This document shows positions 1 through 9,148 of a DNA stretch of 64,000 bases, piece after piece. The first letter of the stretch is position 1. The number at the start of each line of letters is the position of its first letter. A model generated the notes under the pieces. That model saw nothing but the letters and a program-made list of their open reading frames with translations. It was not told where the DNA came from and ran no database searches. Position numbers and translations under genes: made by a program. The stretch is taken from assembly GCA_965227875.1 (NCBI GenBank), contig OZ245783.1, positions 248,001 to 312,000 on the forward strand, read 5' to 3'. This stretch comes from G965227875 sp965227875. Its GTDB lineage: Bacteria > Pseudomonadota > Alphaproteobacteria > Rhizobiales > JAJFHC01.

Positions 1-761
1 TCTGCCAGGTCGTGACTGCCCGAAATCCGCACCACCGTCTGTCCGCCGTCCAGTGCGTCCCCGATCGCCCTGCTCCAGTGATCGTCATCGCCGACGACGG
101 CGCAGTCGCCGGAGCCTTGCCGGGCGAAGATGCGGGCCTTGACCGCGGCATAGTTTTCCATCGACCCGTGGCGGTCGAGATGATCAGGCGACAGGTTCAT
201 CAGGATGGCGACCGCGGGCTTGAGCCCCGGGGTCAGGTCGATCTGGTAGGACGAGAACTCCACCACCAGGATGCTTCCCGGTTCGGGCGGCTCGGCGCCA
301 AGGATGGCCTGCCCGATATTGCCACCCACCTGGACGGCCCGTCCCGCATGGCGAAGCAGGTGTCCGATCAGCGCGGTCGTCGTTGACTTGCCGTTGGTCC
401 CGGTTATGGCGACCAGCTTCGTCTCGGGGAACCGTTCCGCGAGTTCGCGGACCAGCACTTCCGTATCGCCGATGATCTCGACGCCCGCCGATGTGGCCGC
501 TTTCACGACGGCATGGGGTGCGGGATGTGTCAGGGGTACGCCCGGGCTCAGGAGAAGCGCGTCCACGCCCTCCAGGCCGTCCGCAACGAAATCCGCTACC
601 GTCAGTCCCTCGTCCCGCGCAGTGGCGCAGGCATCCGCGTTGTCATCCCAGACGATCACCTTCGCCCCGCCGGCCGCCAGCGCGCGCGCCGAGGCACGGC
701 CGGTCAGGCCGAGCCCGAAGACGGCGACCGTCTTGTTGCGGAAACAGGTAGCGGGGATCAC
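1..761 (-). CDS. murD: UDP-N-acetylmuramoyl-L-alanine--D-glutamate ligase, 3' part beyond window
   Basis: Adds D-glutamate to UDP-MurNAc-L-Ala in the cytoplasmic stage of peptidoglycan synthesis. Reading leftward from a GTG start at 761, the frame stays open to the window edge. It gives an N-terminal Rossmann-like stretch (VAVFGLGLTGRA), then the Mur-ligase ATP-binding loop VAITGTNGKSTTTALIGHLL, then a middle domain with SSYQIDLTPGL and NLSPDHLDRH, all typical of MurD. The GTG lies 8 bases after the mraY stop and is preceded by a GAGGTG-like ribosome site. About 253 residues are visible, so the C-terminal domain is missing only because of the window edge. It is the last visible gene of the dcw operon. 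Identification is firm; the exact start is a choice. Confidence 0.93.
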   Translation of the reverse strand, partial: MIPATCFRNKTVAVFGLGLTGRASARALAAGGAKVIVWDDNADACATARDEGLTVADFVADGLEGVDALLLSPGVPLTHPAPHAVVKAATSAGVEIIGDTEVLVRELAERFPETKLVAITGTNGKSTTTALIGHLLRHAGRAVQVGGNIGQAILGAEPPEPGSILVVEFSSYQIDLTPGLKPAVAILMNLSPDHLDRHGSMENYAAVKARIFARQGSGDCAVVGDDDHWSRAIGDALDGGQTVVRISGSHDLA

Positions 762-769
762 GGTTCACC

Positions 770-1858
770 TCAGCGCAGCTTGAGGGTGGCAAGCCCGAAA
801 AGCGCCAGCACGACCGCGATAATCCAGAACCGTACGACGATGGTCGGCTCCGCCCAGCCCTTCTGCTCGAAGTGGTGATGCAGGGGCGCCATGCGGAACA
901 CGCGCTTGCCGGTGAGCTTGAACGACACGACCTGGACGATCACGGAAACCGCCTCCAGGACGAACAGCCCGCCGATGATCGCCAGCACGATCTCGTGCTT
1001 GGCCGCCACGGCGATCGCCCCGAGCGCGCCGCCGAGAGCGAGCGAACCCGTGTCCCCCATGAAGATCATTGCCGGCGGCGCGTTGAACCAGAGAAAGCCG
1101 AGGCTCGCGCCCAGGATGGCGCCACACAGGACGGCGAGTTCCCCGGTCCCCGGGATGAAGTGGATCTGGAGATAGTCGGCGAAGACGGCGTTACCCGCCA
1201 GATAGGCGATGACGCCGAAACTGGCCGCCGCGATCATGACCGGCACGATGGCCAGCCCGTCGAGACCGTCGGTCAGGTTGACCGAGTTGCTCGCGCCGAC
1301 GATGACGCAGACCGCAAAAGGAATGAAGAACCAGCCGAGGTTCAGCACAACGTTCTTGAGAAACGGAATGGTCAGGGAACTCGAGAACGGTTCGCTGCCG
1401 ATCTTGACGAAAATGATCGACACACTGGCGGCGATGAGACATTCGAGCGTGAACTTGACCTTGGCCGGGAAGCCTTTCGTCGACGCCTTCGTCACCTTGA
1501 GATAGTCGTCGTAAAGCCCGATCGCGCCGAACGATATCGTCACCGCGAGGACCAGCCAGACATAGGGGTTGAGAAGGTTTGCCCAGAGCAGCGTCGACAC
1601 GAGGATGCCGAGCAGGATCATCAGTCCACCCATGGTGGGCGTGCCCTGCTTCTCGAGGATGTGCCGCTGGGGACCGTCGTCGCGGATCGGCTGTCCCTTG
1701 CCCTGTCGCAGACGCAGGGCGTTGATGAGCCCGGGCCCGAACAGAAACACGAAGAGAAGCGCCGTCATGACGGCACCCCCGGTGCGGAAGGTGATGTACC
1801 GGAAGACGTTCAGCGCGGAAAACTGATCCGTCAGATTGAGAAATATGTGCTGAAGCAT
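770..1858 (-). CDS. mraY: Phospho-N-acetylmuramoyl-pentapeptide transferase (lipid I synthase)
   Basis: Integral membrane enzyme that moves phospho-MurNAc-pentapeptide onto undecaprenyl phosphate to make lipid I. The 362-residue product matches the family length (about 360). It has about ten hydrophobic segments and the family signatures: the acidic pair in YDDYLKV, the NSVNLTDGLDGLA loop, FMGDTGSLALGG and the HHHFEQKGW motif near the C terminus. It starts 5 bases after the murF stop and is followed 8 bases later by murD, so it is co-transcribed in the dcw order. Nothing unusual is seen in the protein. Confidence 0.97.
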   Translation of the reverse strand: MLQHIFLNLTDQFSALNVFRYITFRTGGAVMTALLFVFLFGPGLINALRLRQGKGQPIRDDGPQRHILEKQGTPTMGGLMILLGILVSTLLWANLLNPYVWLVLAVTISFGAIGLYDDYLKVTKASTKGFPAKVKFTLECLIAASVSIIFVKIGSEPFSSSLTIPFLKNVVLNLGWFFIPFAVCVIVGASNSVNLTDGLDGLAIVPVMIAAASFGVIAYLAGNAVFADYLQIHFIPGTGELAVLCGAILGASLGFLWFNAPPAMIFMGDTGSLALGGALGAIAVAAKHEIVLAIIGGLFVLEAVSVIVQVVSFKLTGKRVFRMAPLHHHFEQKGWAEPTIVVRFWIIAVVLALFGLATLKLR

Positions 1859-1863
1859 CTTTT

Positions 1864-3306
1864 CTAGCGCCCCCCGCGCGCTTCGCTCTTGTCATCGGCA
1901 GTCGGCCGGAACCTTGAAGACAGGGCCTCGACCAGGGGCCCCATGCGGCTTCCCAGCGATCCCTTGACCATCACGACGTCGCCCGCCTGGACCTGTTCCT
2001 CGAGGCCCTCGGACAGGCCTTCGGACGTCTCCGCGTAGAGCGCATGCATGTGTCGCGGCAGCCGCTTCCAGAGCCTGGACATGTGCGGCCCGCAGGCAAA
2101 GACGAGGTCGACGCCGGCAGCCTCGACCGCACGGGCGAGCGATTCATGAAGCCGGTCCGCATCGTCCCCCAGTTCGAGCATGTCGCCCAGCACCGCGATC
2201 TTGCGGCCTCCGGAACCGGTCTTTGCCGTCTGCAAGGTGGCCAGCGCAGCCCGCATGGACGCCGGGTTCGCGTTGTAGCTCTCGTCGATCACCGTGAAAT
2301 GACCACCGTCTATGGCAAGGTTCTGCCGCGCACCACGGCCCTTGGGAGCTTTCATGTCGGCGAGCGCCATCGCACCGAGAGCAAGGTCCGCCCCGGCTTC
2401 CGAGACGGCGCTCAGCACGGCGAGGCTGTTCATGACGAGGTGCCGGCCGGGCGCACCGATCTTGTAGACGATCTCGTGGCCATCGATGCGGGCGGTGACA
2501 CAGGAACACCACGACTGAAGTGCACATGTCAGCAGCCGGCTGTCCGCCTCCGCGCTTTCGCCGAAGGAGACGATCCTGTCTACGCCGGCCTTGCGCGCCG
2601 CATCGGCGAGGCGTTGAAAATGCGTATTGTCCCGGTTCAGGATCGCCGTACCGCCGGGCTCCAGCCCCGCGAAGACTTCGGCCTTTGCATCGGCGATCTG
2701 CTCGACGGAGTCGAAAAACTCGATATGTACCGGTTCCACGGTCGTGATGATCGCGATGTGAGGCCGGATCATCCGGGACAGGGGCTCGATTTCCCCGGGA
2801 CTGTTCATGCCCACTTCGAAGACCGCGTAGTCCGCATCCGCAGGCAGACGCGACAGGGACAGTGGCACACCCCAATGGTTGTTGTAGCTCGCAGCCGATG
2901 CGTGCACCCGGCCGTCCTTGGCCAGCGCGAGGCGAAGCGCTTCCTTTGTCCCGGTCTTGCCCACACTGCCCGTCACCGCGATCACGCGGGCCCTAGTCCG
3001 TGCGCGGGCGGCAATACCCAGCTTCTCCAGCGCGGCCAACGTGTCATCCACCTCGACCCTCGGACGAACGTCGTCGTCAACGGCCCCGGACGCCACGAGG
3101 ACGGCGCAAGCGCCCTTTTCGAGTGCCTGGGCGGCATAATCATGCCCGTCGAGCCGGTCGCCGCGGATCGCCACGAAGAGATCGCCTGGCTGAAGCGTGC
3201 GGGTGTCTATGGACACACCACCGGCTCCAGCCTTCGGCGTTCCGACAAGCTTACCCTGTGTCGCGGCGACGAGTTCGTCCACGCTCCAGAGGACGTCAGG
3301 CGACAT
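1864..3306 (-). CDS. murF: UDP-N-acetylmuramoyl-tripeptide--D-alanyl-D-alanine ligase
   Basis: Adds the D-Ala-D-Ala dipeptide, the last cytoplasmic step of the peptidoglycan precursor. The ATP loop VTGSVGKTGTK lies at about residues 111-121. Further on are the Mur-ligase middle-domain histidine region (VEPVHIEFF) and the conserved DESYNANPASMRAAL segment. I chose the ATG at 3306 (480 residues, starting MSPDVLWSVDELV). It has a GGAGA-like ribosome site and overlaps murE by only 11 bases. A longer frame to 3393 adds an Arg/Ser-rich stretch that looks non-native. The gene sits in normal dcw order between murE and mraY. Confidence 0.95.
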   Translation of the reverse strand: MSPDVLWSVDELVAATQGKLVGTPKAGAGGVSIDTRTLQPGDLFVAIRGDRLDGHDYAAQALEKGACAVLVASGAVDDDVRPRVEVDDTLAALEKLGIAARARTRARVIAVTGSVGKTGTKEALRLALAKDGRVHASAASYNNHWGVPLSLSRLPADADYAVFEVGMNSPGEIEPLSRMIRPHIAIITTVEPVHIEFFDSVEQIADAKAEVFAGLEPGGTAILNRDNTHFQRLADAARKAGVDRIVSFGESAEADSRLLTCALQSWCSCVTARIDGHEIVYKIGAPGRHLVMNSLAVLSAVSEAGADLALGAMALADMKAPKGRGARQNLAIDGGHFTVIDESYNANPASMRAALATLQTAKTGSGGRKIAVLGDMLELGDDADRLHESLARAVEAAGVDLVFACGPHMSRLWKRLPRHMHALYAETSEGLSEGLEEQVQAGDVVMVKGSLGSRMGPLVEALSSRFRPTADDKSEARGGR

Positions 3307-4777
3307 GGGATCGGCCTTTCTCGATTGCGCGCCGCGCCACGTCCTGGTCACGGAAGGGGATTTTCTCGGTGCCGACGATCTGGCCTGTCTCATGTCCCTT
3401 TCCGGCGATCACGAGCACGTCTCCATCCTCGAGCATGCCGACGGCATGTTCGATGGCCCGGGCGCGGTCGCCGATTTCCAGGGCGTGCGGCGCTGCCGCG
3501 AGAATCTCGGAGCGTACGAACGCGGGATCCTCGGTGCGCGGATTGTCGTCGGTGACGATGGCCACGTCGGCCATGCGGTCCCCGATCTCGCCCATTTGCG
3601 GACGCTTTCCGCGGTCACGATCGCCGCCGCATCCGAAAACGGCCACGAGGCGGCCCCGGGCATAGGGACGCAGCGCGGCCAGCGCATTGGCGAGTGCATC
3701 CGGCGTATGGGCGAAATCCACGAACACCGCGCCGCCGGCTTTGGTCGAGCCGACGAGTTCGAGCCGTCCGACCGGCCCCTCGAGGCGCTCGAGGCAGTCG
3801 AATGCCTCCTTGGCCGATGCGCCACACGCCATGACAAGTCCGGCAGCGACAAGGGCGTTCTCGATCTGGAAACCGCCGACAAGCGGCAAACGGCAATCGT
3901 AGCGATGCTCCCCGGCCTGCACGGTCATCACCTGGCCGAGGCCTTCCGTCCGGGACGAGATCAGGCGGAGCCCCTCGCCTTTTTTCCCGACCGAGAAGAC
4001 CGAAAGCCCTCCGGCTTCGGCTGCGTCCCGCACCCGGTCGGCCACATCGCAGTCGGCATTCACCACGGCCCTTCCCCCGGCCCGCGTGACGTCGGAGAAC
4101 AGGCGCAGTTTCTGGGCGAGATAATCTTCGAAGGACGCATGGTAGTCGAGGTGGTCGCGGCTGATATTGGTGAACCCGGACGCGGCAATCCCTACGCCGT
4201 CCACACGGTGCTGCGCAAGCCCGTGGCTCGAGGCTTCTATCACGCAATGGGTGACGCCGGCATGCGCCAGCGCGGACAGGCCGCGATGGAGCGTCACCGG
4301 ATCGGGTGTGGTGTGAATGATCTCGGGGCCAACGTCGGCGCCGACGACGCCGAGCGTCCCGACGCTGGCGGCCTTGTGGCCCATCATCGTCCACATCTGC
4401 TGGACGAAGGATGCGACCGATGTCTTGCCGTTCGTACCGGTGACGGCCACCACCGTCTCCGGCTGGGCCGGATAGAACCGCGCGGCCATCAGCGCGAGCG
4501 CACGCCGCGGGTCCGTCGCACGCAGGACGGGAATGTCCGTTTCGGGAATGTCTGCCTTCGTGCCGCACAGGACCGCGGCGGCTCCCGCCCCGATCGCCTG
4601 GGGTACGAACTTCGCGCCGTCCACGACCGTGCCGGGCAGCGCTGCGAAAACGACTCCCGGGCCGACCTCGCGGCTGTCGGCGGTCAGGCCGCAAATCGCC
4701 ACGCCGTCCGGATCGCCCTCCACGGCAAGCGAGTCCTCGAGCAAGGATGTCAGCATCCGGGTCGGACGGTCCTGCAT
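3296..4777 (-). CDS. murE: UDP-N-acetylmuramoyl-tripeptide synthetase, meso-DAP type
   Basis: Adds the third residue of the peptidoglycan stem peptide. The ATP loop TGTNGKTS is at residues 113-120. The DNPR motif at 411-414, which in this family marks meso-diaminopimelate rather than lysine as substrate, is intact. The 493 residues match E. coli MurE (495). The gene starts 3 bases after the ftsI stop and its end overlaps murF, indicating translational coupling. The DAP specificity fits a Gram-negative host. Confidence 0.96.
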   Translation of the reverse strand: MQDRPTRMLTSLLEDSLAVEGDPDGVAICGLTADSREVGPGVVFAALPGTVVDGAKFVPQAIGAGAAAVLCGTKADIPETDIPVLRATDPRRALALMAARFYPAQPETVVAVTGTNGKTSVASFVQQMWTMMGHKAASVGTLGVVGADVGPEIIHTTPDPVTLHRGLSALAHAGVTHCVIEASSHGLAQHRVDGVGIAASGFTNISRDHLDYHASFEDYLAQKLRLFSDVTRAGGRAVVNADCDVADRVRDAAEAGGLSVFSVGKKGEGLRLISSRTEGLGQVMTVQAGEHRYDCRLPLVGGFQIENALVAAGLVMACGASAKEAFDCLERLEGPVGRLELVGSTKAGGAVFVDFAHTPDALANALAALRPYARGRLVAVFGCGGDRDRGKRPQMGEIGDRMADVAIVTDDNPRTEDPAFVRSEILAAAPHALEIGDRARAIEHAVGMLEDGDVLVIAGKGHETGQIVGTEKIPFRDQDVARRAIEKGRSHVA

Positions 4778-4780
4778 GTC

Positions 4781-6514
4781 TCAGTTGATCCCGGTCTCGG
4801 CTTCGGCGATCTCTTCGGCCTCGCCCAGCGGATTGGTATTCTCGAGTCTTGGCAGGATGCCGAGCATCGGCGCGATCCGGCGGATGACCCGGCCGGCCGC
4901 AGGCGCCGCGTTCCAGCCCGACGTGGCGTAACCATGGGTTTCCTTGGACGGTTTCGGTTCGTCGAAGACGACGAGCACGATGTAACGAGGATCGTCCGAC
5001 GGGAATGTTCCCAGAAACGAGGTCAGCAGGGCCGACTTCTTGTACCGGCCATTGACCGCCTTTTCTGCTGTTCCGGTCTTGCCGCCCACAGCGATGCCCT
5101 CGGCCCTGGCGCGCCGTGCCGTTCCCTTCTCGACATTGAGCTGCAGCAGGTAGCGGATATGTTCGCTCGTCTCGGGCCGGATGACCTGTTCGGCATAGAG
5201 GCGCGCCGCGAGACGGTCCCGCTTGAGCAGGGTCGGCCGGATGTAGAGGCCCCCATTGACGAGGGACGCCCCCGCCGCGGCGAGGTGCATCGGCGTGACC
5301 GACAGGCCGTGGCCGAACGCAATGGTCATCGTGCTGACCTTGCGCCACTTGCGCGGCCACAGCGGCAGCGCCGACTCCGGCAGTTCGGTCTTCAGGCGTT
5401 CGAACATGTGCAGGCGCTTGAGGAAGGCCTGGTGCCCCTCGACGCCGACTTCGAGCGCCATTTTCGCCGTACCGATGTTGGACGAGTAGATGAAGACTTC
5501 AGGCACGGTGAGGACCCGGTTCTTGCCATGGAAATCGCTGATCCTGAAACGCCCGACGCGGATCGGCGAACGAGCGTCAAATTTGCTTTCCATTGTGGCA
5601 ACACCAAGATCGAGCGCCATCGCTGTCGTCACGGTCTTGAACGTCGAACCGAGTTCGTAGACACCGGCCGTCACACGGTTCATGCGGATCTGCTCGAGCG
5701 CACCGGACGGTGCATTTGGGTCGTAGTCGGGAAGCGAGCTCATCGCGATCACTTCGCCGGTATGAACGTCGAGCACCACCCCCGCGGCACCGATCGCCTT
5801 GTGCTTCTCCATCGCCTGGTTGAGTTCGTCCCGCAGGGCATGCTGGATACGCAGGTCGAGCGCCAGCGTCACCGGCTCGAGATCGCCGACCGGCGGAATG
5901 GACGCCGTGGCTTCGCTCGAGGGTTTGCGGCTGTCGTCGATGTATTTCTCCATGCCCGCAATGCCCTGGTTGTCGACATTGACATGTCCCAGAACGTGAG
6001 CGGCCATGCGCCCGGTGGGATAGACCCGCCGTGTTTCGTAGCGGAAACCGAACGCGGGAATGCCAAGATTGTGGATTGCCGACTGCTGGCGCGGCGTCAG
6101 CTCGCGCTTGATCCAGACGAACCGCTTGTCGCTCGAGAGTTTCTTGCGCAGGTCCTCCACATCGAGTTCCGGCAGGACCGGCGTGATGAGCTCGATCGCC
6201 TCGTCGACATCCACCACCTTGCTTGCGTCCGCGAAGAGCGACGCGATCTTGATGTCGGTCGCCAGCACGTGGCCATTGCGGTCGACGATGTCCGGCCGGG
6301 CGGAAAGGGTCGAGGAAAGAACATTGCCCGACCGGACCTTCTTTTCGTCCGGCGCGAGCGAAACGTCCACCAGCCGGATGCAGATGACCGCGAAACACAG
6401 GGCGAACGCCGACAGCACGACAGTCACACGGCCGCGGTTCACCGCGCCCGGCGTGGGCTCGCGCGTGCGCTTGGGCTGGGATACGGACCAGAAATCGGGA
6501 GAACCTGACGTCAT
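4781..6514 (-). CDS. ftsI: Division-specific peptidoglycan transpeptidase, penicillin-binding protein 3
   Basis: Cross-links septal peptidoglycan as part of the divisome with FtsW. The 577-residue protein has a short cytoplasmic tail and one membrane anchor (about residues 29-50). A pedestal domain follows, then the transpeptidase domain with SxxK (S290-TFK293), SxN (S344-S345-N346) and KTG (479-481). All three active-site motifs are intact. It starts 4 bases beyond the ftsL stop and is followed 3 bases later by murE, inside the dcw operon. Confidence 0.96.
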   Translation of the reverse strand: MTSGSPDFWSVSQPKRTREPTPGAVNRGRVTVVLSAFALCFAVICIRLVDVSLAPDEKKVRSGNVLSSTLSARPDIVDRNGHVLATDIKIASLFADASKVVDVDEAIELITPVLPELDVEDLRKKLSSDKRFVWIKRELTPRQQSAIHNLGIPAFGFRYETRRVYPTGRMAAHVLGHVNVDNQGIAGMEKYIDDSRKPSSEATASIPPVGDLEPVTLALDLRIQHALRDELNQAMEKHKAIGAAGVVLDVHTGEVIAMSSLPDYDPNAPSGALEQIRMNRVTAGVYELGSTFKTVTTAMALDLGVATMESKFDARSPIRVGRFRISDFHGKNRVLTVPEVFIYSSNIGTAKMALEVGVEGHQAFLKRLHMFERLKTELPESALPLWPRKWRKVSTMTIAFGHGLSVTPMHLAAAGASLVNGGLYIRPTLLKRDRLAARLYAEQVIRPETSEHIRYLLQLNVEKGTARRARAEGIAVGGKTGTAEKAVNGRYKKSALLTSFLGTFPSDDPRYIVLVVFDEPKPSKETHGYATSGWNAAPAAGRVIRRIAPMLGILPRLENTNPLGEAEEIAEAETGIN

Positions 6515-6518
6515 GGCC

Positions 6519-6872
6519 TTACTGGTCCTCCCCCATGATCCGGAGTTCCTGCATCAGGTCCCCGATGGTCGGCTGGTTCGCGTAAGGGTCCGGTTCGGTC
6601 GTCCCTTCGGGGAGTTCGGCAAGGCGCACGATCTGCTCGGCGGTGAGGATGTCGAGACCCAGGTGCTTGCGCGACAGGCTGTCGATCCGTTCCGGTTGCA
6701 CCAGATGGCTCCATTCCGCCCGCAACACGCGGATCGAATCTTCCTCGCGGGCGATCTCCGCGTTCATCCGGTCGATCTGCCGGGCGGCGTCGAGTGCATC
6801 GTATTTGACCTTGTAGAGCGCAAAGGCCATGACGAGTGCCGATACGATCAGGATGCCGTTGAGGCTTTTCAT
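6519..6872 (-). CDS. ftsL: Cell division protein FtsL
   Basis: Small bitopic divisome scaffold that, with FtsB and FtsQ in other bacteria, relays activation to FtsWI. The 117-residue protein has a short N terminus, one membrane span (GILIVSALVMAFALYKV, about residues 5-21), then a coiled-coil-like segment (ARQIDRMNAEIAREEDSIRVL). FtsL diverges strongly in sequence, so the call rests on topology, size (E. coli 121 residues) and position between rsmH and ftsI. The ATG overlaps the rsmH stop in an ATGA arrangement. A far longer frame exists upstream but runs over rsmH in another frame and is not real. Confidence 0.88.
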   Translation of the reverse strand: MKSLNGILIVSALVMAFALYKVKYDALDAARQIDRMNAEIAREEDSIRVLRAEWSHLVQPERIDSLSRKHLGLDILTAEQIVRLAELPEGTTEPDPYANQPTIGDLMQELRIMGEDQ

Positions 6873-7924
6873 CGTGCGGCCCTCCTGGTGGAACGCGAAA
6901 CGTCGGGCAGCCCCATGGCAGCCATGTCGCAGGGCCAGGCCTCCGCAGCCGTTCGCCGCCCTGCCCTGAGCCGGGCGGAGCGCGCCCGCGGATTGACGTC
7001 GGTTTCCCGTTCGCCGGACCCGACACCTCCCCGGGCGATGTCGCCGAAGGAGGCCGGACGCGCATCGACAGGCGGAAGATGACGTGAACCGGAGGTCTTG
7101 CGCCCGCACCTTTCGGCAAGGAAACGTTTCACGATCCGGTCCTCCAGCGAATGGAACGACACCACCACGAGCCTGCCGCCCTCGCCGAGAATACGTTCGG
7201 CGGCGCACAGGGCTCCGGCCACTTCGTCGAGTTCCCCGTTCACGTATATCCTGAGCGCCTGGAAGGTCCGGGTCGCCGGATCGATCTTGCTCTTGCGCAT
7301 TCGCGCGCCAATACGCTCGCGCACCGTTTCCGCAAGTTCCAGCGTTCTTTCGAAGGGTTTCTCCTGCCGTGCCAGGACAATGGCCGCAGCCACCTGGCGG
7401 GCGAACTTCTCTTCCCCGTAGACCGCTATGATGCGGGCCAGATCGCCCTCCGCGTAGGTGTTCACCACGTCCGCCGCGCTCGGCAGGTCGGGATCGGAGG
7501 CGCCACTCATCCGCATGTCGAGGGGACCGTCGAAACGAAAGGAAAATCCGCGATCCGCGTCGTCCAGCTGCATCGACGAAACACCGAGGTCGAGGACCAC
7601 GCCGTCCACCTGCGGAACGTCGAGACCGGAACAGACCTCCTCCATCCTCGAGAACCGCCCGTGCGCCAGGGACAGGCGCTCGCCGTAGGTCTCGCGCAGC
7701 TGCCGACCGCCCGCGATGGCGACGGGATCCCGATCGATGGCGATCACCCGACAATCGGCATGCTCGAGAATCGCGCGGGTATACCCGCCGGCGCCGAAGG
7801 TCCCGTCGACATAGATGCCGCCGTCCCGCGGCTGGAGGAAACGGAGAACTTCCGCCAGCATCACGGGCACGTGCCGTGTCTCATCCTGTTGCATCGACAT
7901 CGTTCTTGCGCTGCGCCGCTCCAT
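6869..7924 (-). CDS. rsmH: 16S rRNA (cytosine-1402-N4)-methyltransferase
   Basis: Methylates N4 of C1402 in the ribosomal decoding centre using S-adenosylmethionine. The sequence shows HVPVMLAEVL near the N terminus, the SAM-binding motif VDGTFGAGGYT, the inserted helical domain, and the C-terminal NPRARSARLRAGRR-type motif. At 351 residues it is longer than E. coli RsmH (313). Part of the difference is at the start: the ATG at 7924 gives MERRSARTMSM, and an internal ATG at about 7900 could be the true start because no clear ribosome site precedes either. It is the first gene of the dcw operon here, since mraZ is absent. Confidence 0.95.
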   Translation of the reverse strand: MERRSARTMSMQQDETRHVPVMLAEVLRFLQPRDGGIYVDGTFGAGGYTRAILEHADCRVIAIDRDPVAIAGGRQLRETYGERLSLAHGRFSRMEEVCSGLDVPQVDGVVLDLGVSSMQLDDADRGFSFRFDGPLDMRMSGASDPDLPSAADVVNTYAEGDLARIIAVYGEEKFARQVAAAIVLARQEKPFERTLELAETVRERIGARMRKSKIDPATRTFQALRIYVNGELDEVAGALCAAERILGEGGRLVVVSFHSLEDRIVKRFLAERCGRKTSGSRHLPPVDARPASFGDIARGGVGSGERETDVNPRARSARLRAGRRTAAEAWPCDMAAMGLPDVSRSTRRAAR

Positions 7925-8016
7925 GACAGGACGGCTTTCGGACCGGCCTGCCGCTCGGGTTGAAGTCCCCGCCGTCTGAGGCTGTGCGGGTGAAGGAATC
8001 CCGGTAACGTTCTGTT

Positions 8017-8045
8017 CAGATATTCTGGACCGTCATGCTTAACAA
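8017..8045 (-). promoter_or_regulatory. Possible sigma70 promoter for the dcw operon
   Basis: Between rnpB and rsmH the minus strand reads TTGTTA, 17 bases, TATCTG. This is a weak match to -35/-10 boxes about 90 bases upstream of the rsmH start. A second isolated TTGACC occurs at 8074-8069 without a good -10 partner. This is the only space available for a dcw promoter that does not lie inside rnpB. Confidence 0.3.
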
Positions 8046-8097
8046 TTCGTTGCCTGCACCCGCGCCACGGTCAAATCTCCATGTCGTCCGGAAAGAC

Positions 8098-8481
<384 letters not shown>

Positions 8482-8486
8482 TTCCC

Positions 8487-8515
8487 GGCTTAGAAGCCCC
8501 GTGCCTCCCCGTCAA
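8487..8515 (-). promoter_or_regulatory. Likely rnpB promoter
   Basis: The minus strand reads TTGACG (8515-8510), 17 bases, TAAGCC (8492-8487). This places a start site about 6-8 bases on, at the first base of the P1 helix of RNase P RNA. The agreement between box spacing and RNA 5' end supports it; the -10 box itself is weak. Confidence 0.5.
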
Positions 8516-8545
8516 GGACGCAATGGTTCGGCATGGATCAATATG

Positions 8546-8573
8546 AAAAGCGGGTCCGCTGTCGCGGACCCGC
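8546..8573 (-). terminator. Rho-independent terminator of the Tyr/Arg-rich protein gene
   Basis: A perfect 10-base inverted repeat (GCGGGTCCGC / GCGGACCCGC, 4-base loop) lies at 8550-8573 and is followed on the minus strand by TTTT. It lies 30 bases after the stop of the gene ending at 8603 and separates it from the rnpB promoter. Confidence 0.8.
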
Positions 8574-8602
8574 GCCCCTCAGCCCCATGCCCCCTCAGCT
8601 AC

Positions 8603-9019
8603 CTAGCGGCAACCGTGATATCGCAGACATCCGTAGAAGTCCGAATTCCCGTAGCCCCAGTTGCGGCCGCACTGACGGCGCCAGTAACGGCAACTGTTCG
8701 ACCGGCGATACCGCTTGTAGCGCCGGTAGCGCGGGCGTGGGTGGTAATAATAGGGAGAGTAGTAGTAGGGCCGGTGATAGTAAGGGTAGTAACCGGGCGA
8801 GCCGAAATAGAAATACACGCCGCCGCGATGCCGCCTGTGGCGACGATGACGCACACGTTCGACCGAGCCTTTTATGTGCTTCGTCGCGTGTTCGATGGCT
8901 TTGGTTTGCGAAGATGCTGCGCCCGAGCTGGGCATGGCGTTTGCCGATCCGGCTGCCAAGACAAACGACACCGCCGCAGCCAACATCACAACTGCACGGT
9001 TTACCGATTTGAGAGACAT
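8603..9019 (-). CDS. Secreted Tyr/Arg-rich small protein of unknown function
   Basis: A 138-residue product. It begins with a clear Sec signal peptide (about 28 residues, cleavage near SANA-MPSS). Next comes a Ser/Lys/Arg linker, a block of Arg and His (RHRRHRRHRGG) and a Tyr/Pro/His-rich tract with repeated YYYSPYYYHP-like motifs. It ends in a four-cysteine tail (one Cys in each of NSCRYW, RQCGRN, YGCLRY and HGCR) that could form two disulfides in the periplasm. The start is fixed by GGAGG eight bases before the ATG, and a terminator follows. The composition resembles BA14K-like alphaproteobacterial surface proteins, but I cannot assign a family. Confidence 0.75.
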   Translation of the reverse strand: MSLKSVNRAVVMLAAAVSFVLAAGSANAMPSSGAASSQTKAIEHATKHIKGSVERVRHRRHRRHRGGVYFYFGSPGYYPYYHRPYYYSPYYYHPRPRYRRYKRYRRSNSCRYWRRQCGRNWGYGNSDFYGCLRYHGCR

Positions 9020-9148
9020 CAATCCGTCCTCCGGGTTCAGGTCAGTTATGCCCCCCGACTTGCCGGAACGCTTGACGATACCACAAAAATCGTCGAAGTG
9101 GACCCTAGAGGCGGAAAAAATGCGCCTGCCCGCAACCGGAGACCCGCA

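Noticed and set aside
3197..6508. 1103-residue plus-strand frame across murE and ftsI
   Set aside because: It lies antisense to complete, motif-bearing cell-wall genes, is rich in Arg/His/Gly with no recognisable domain, and reflects high GC at third positions.
6519..7754. 411-residue frame covering ftsL
   Set aside because: Only the last 117 residues are FtsL; the rest is an out-of-frame reading of rsmH.
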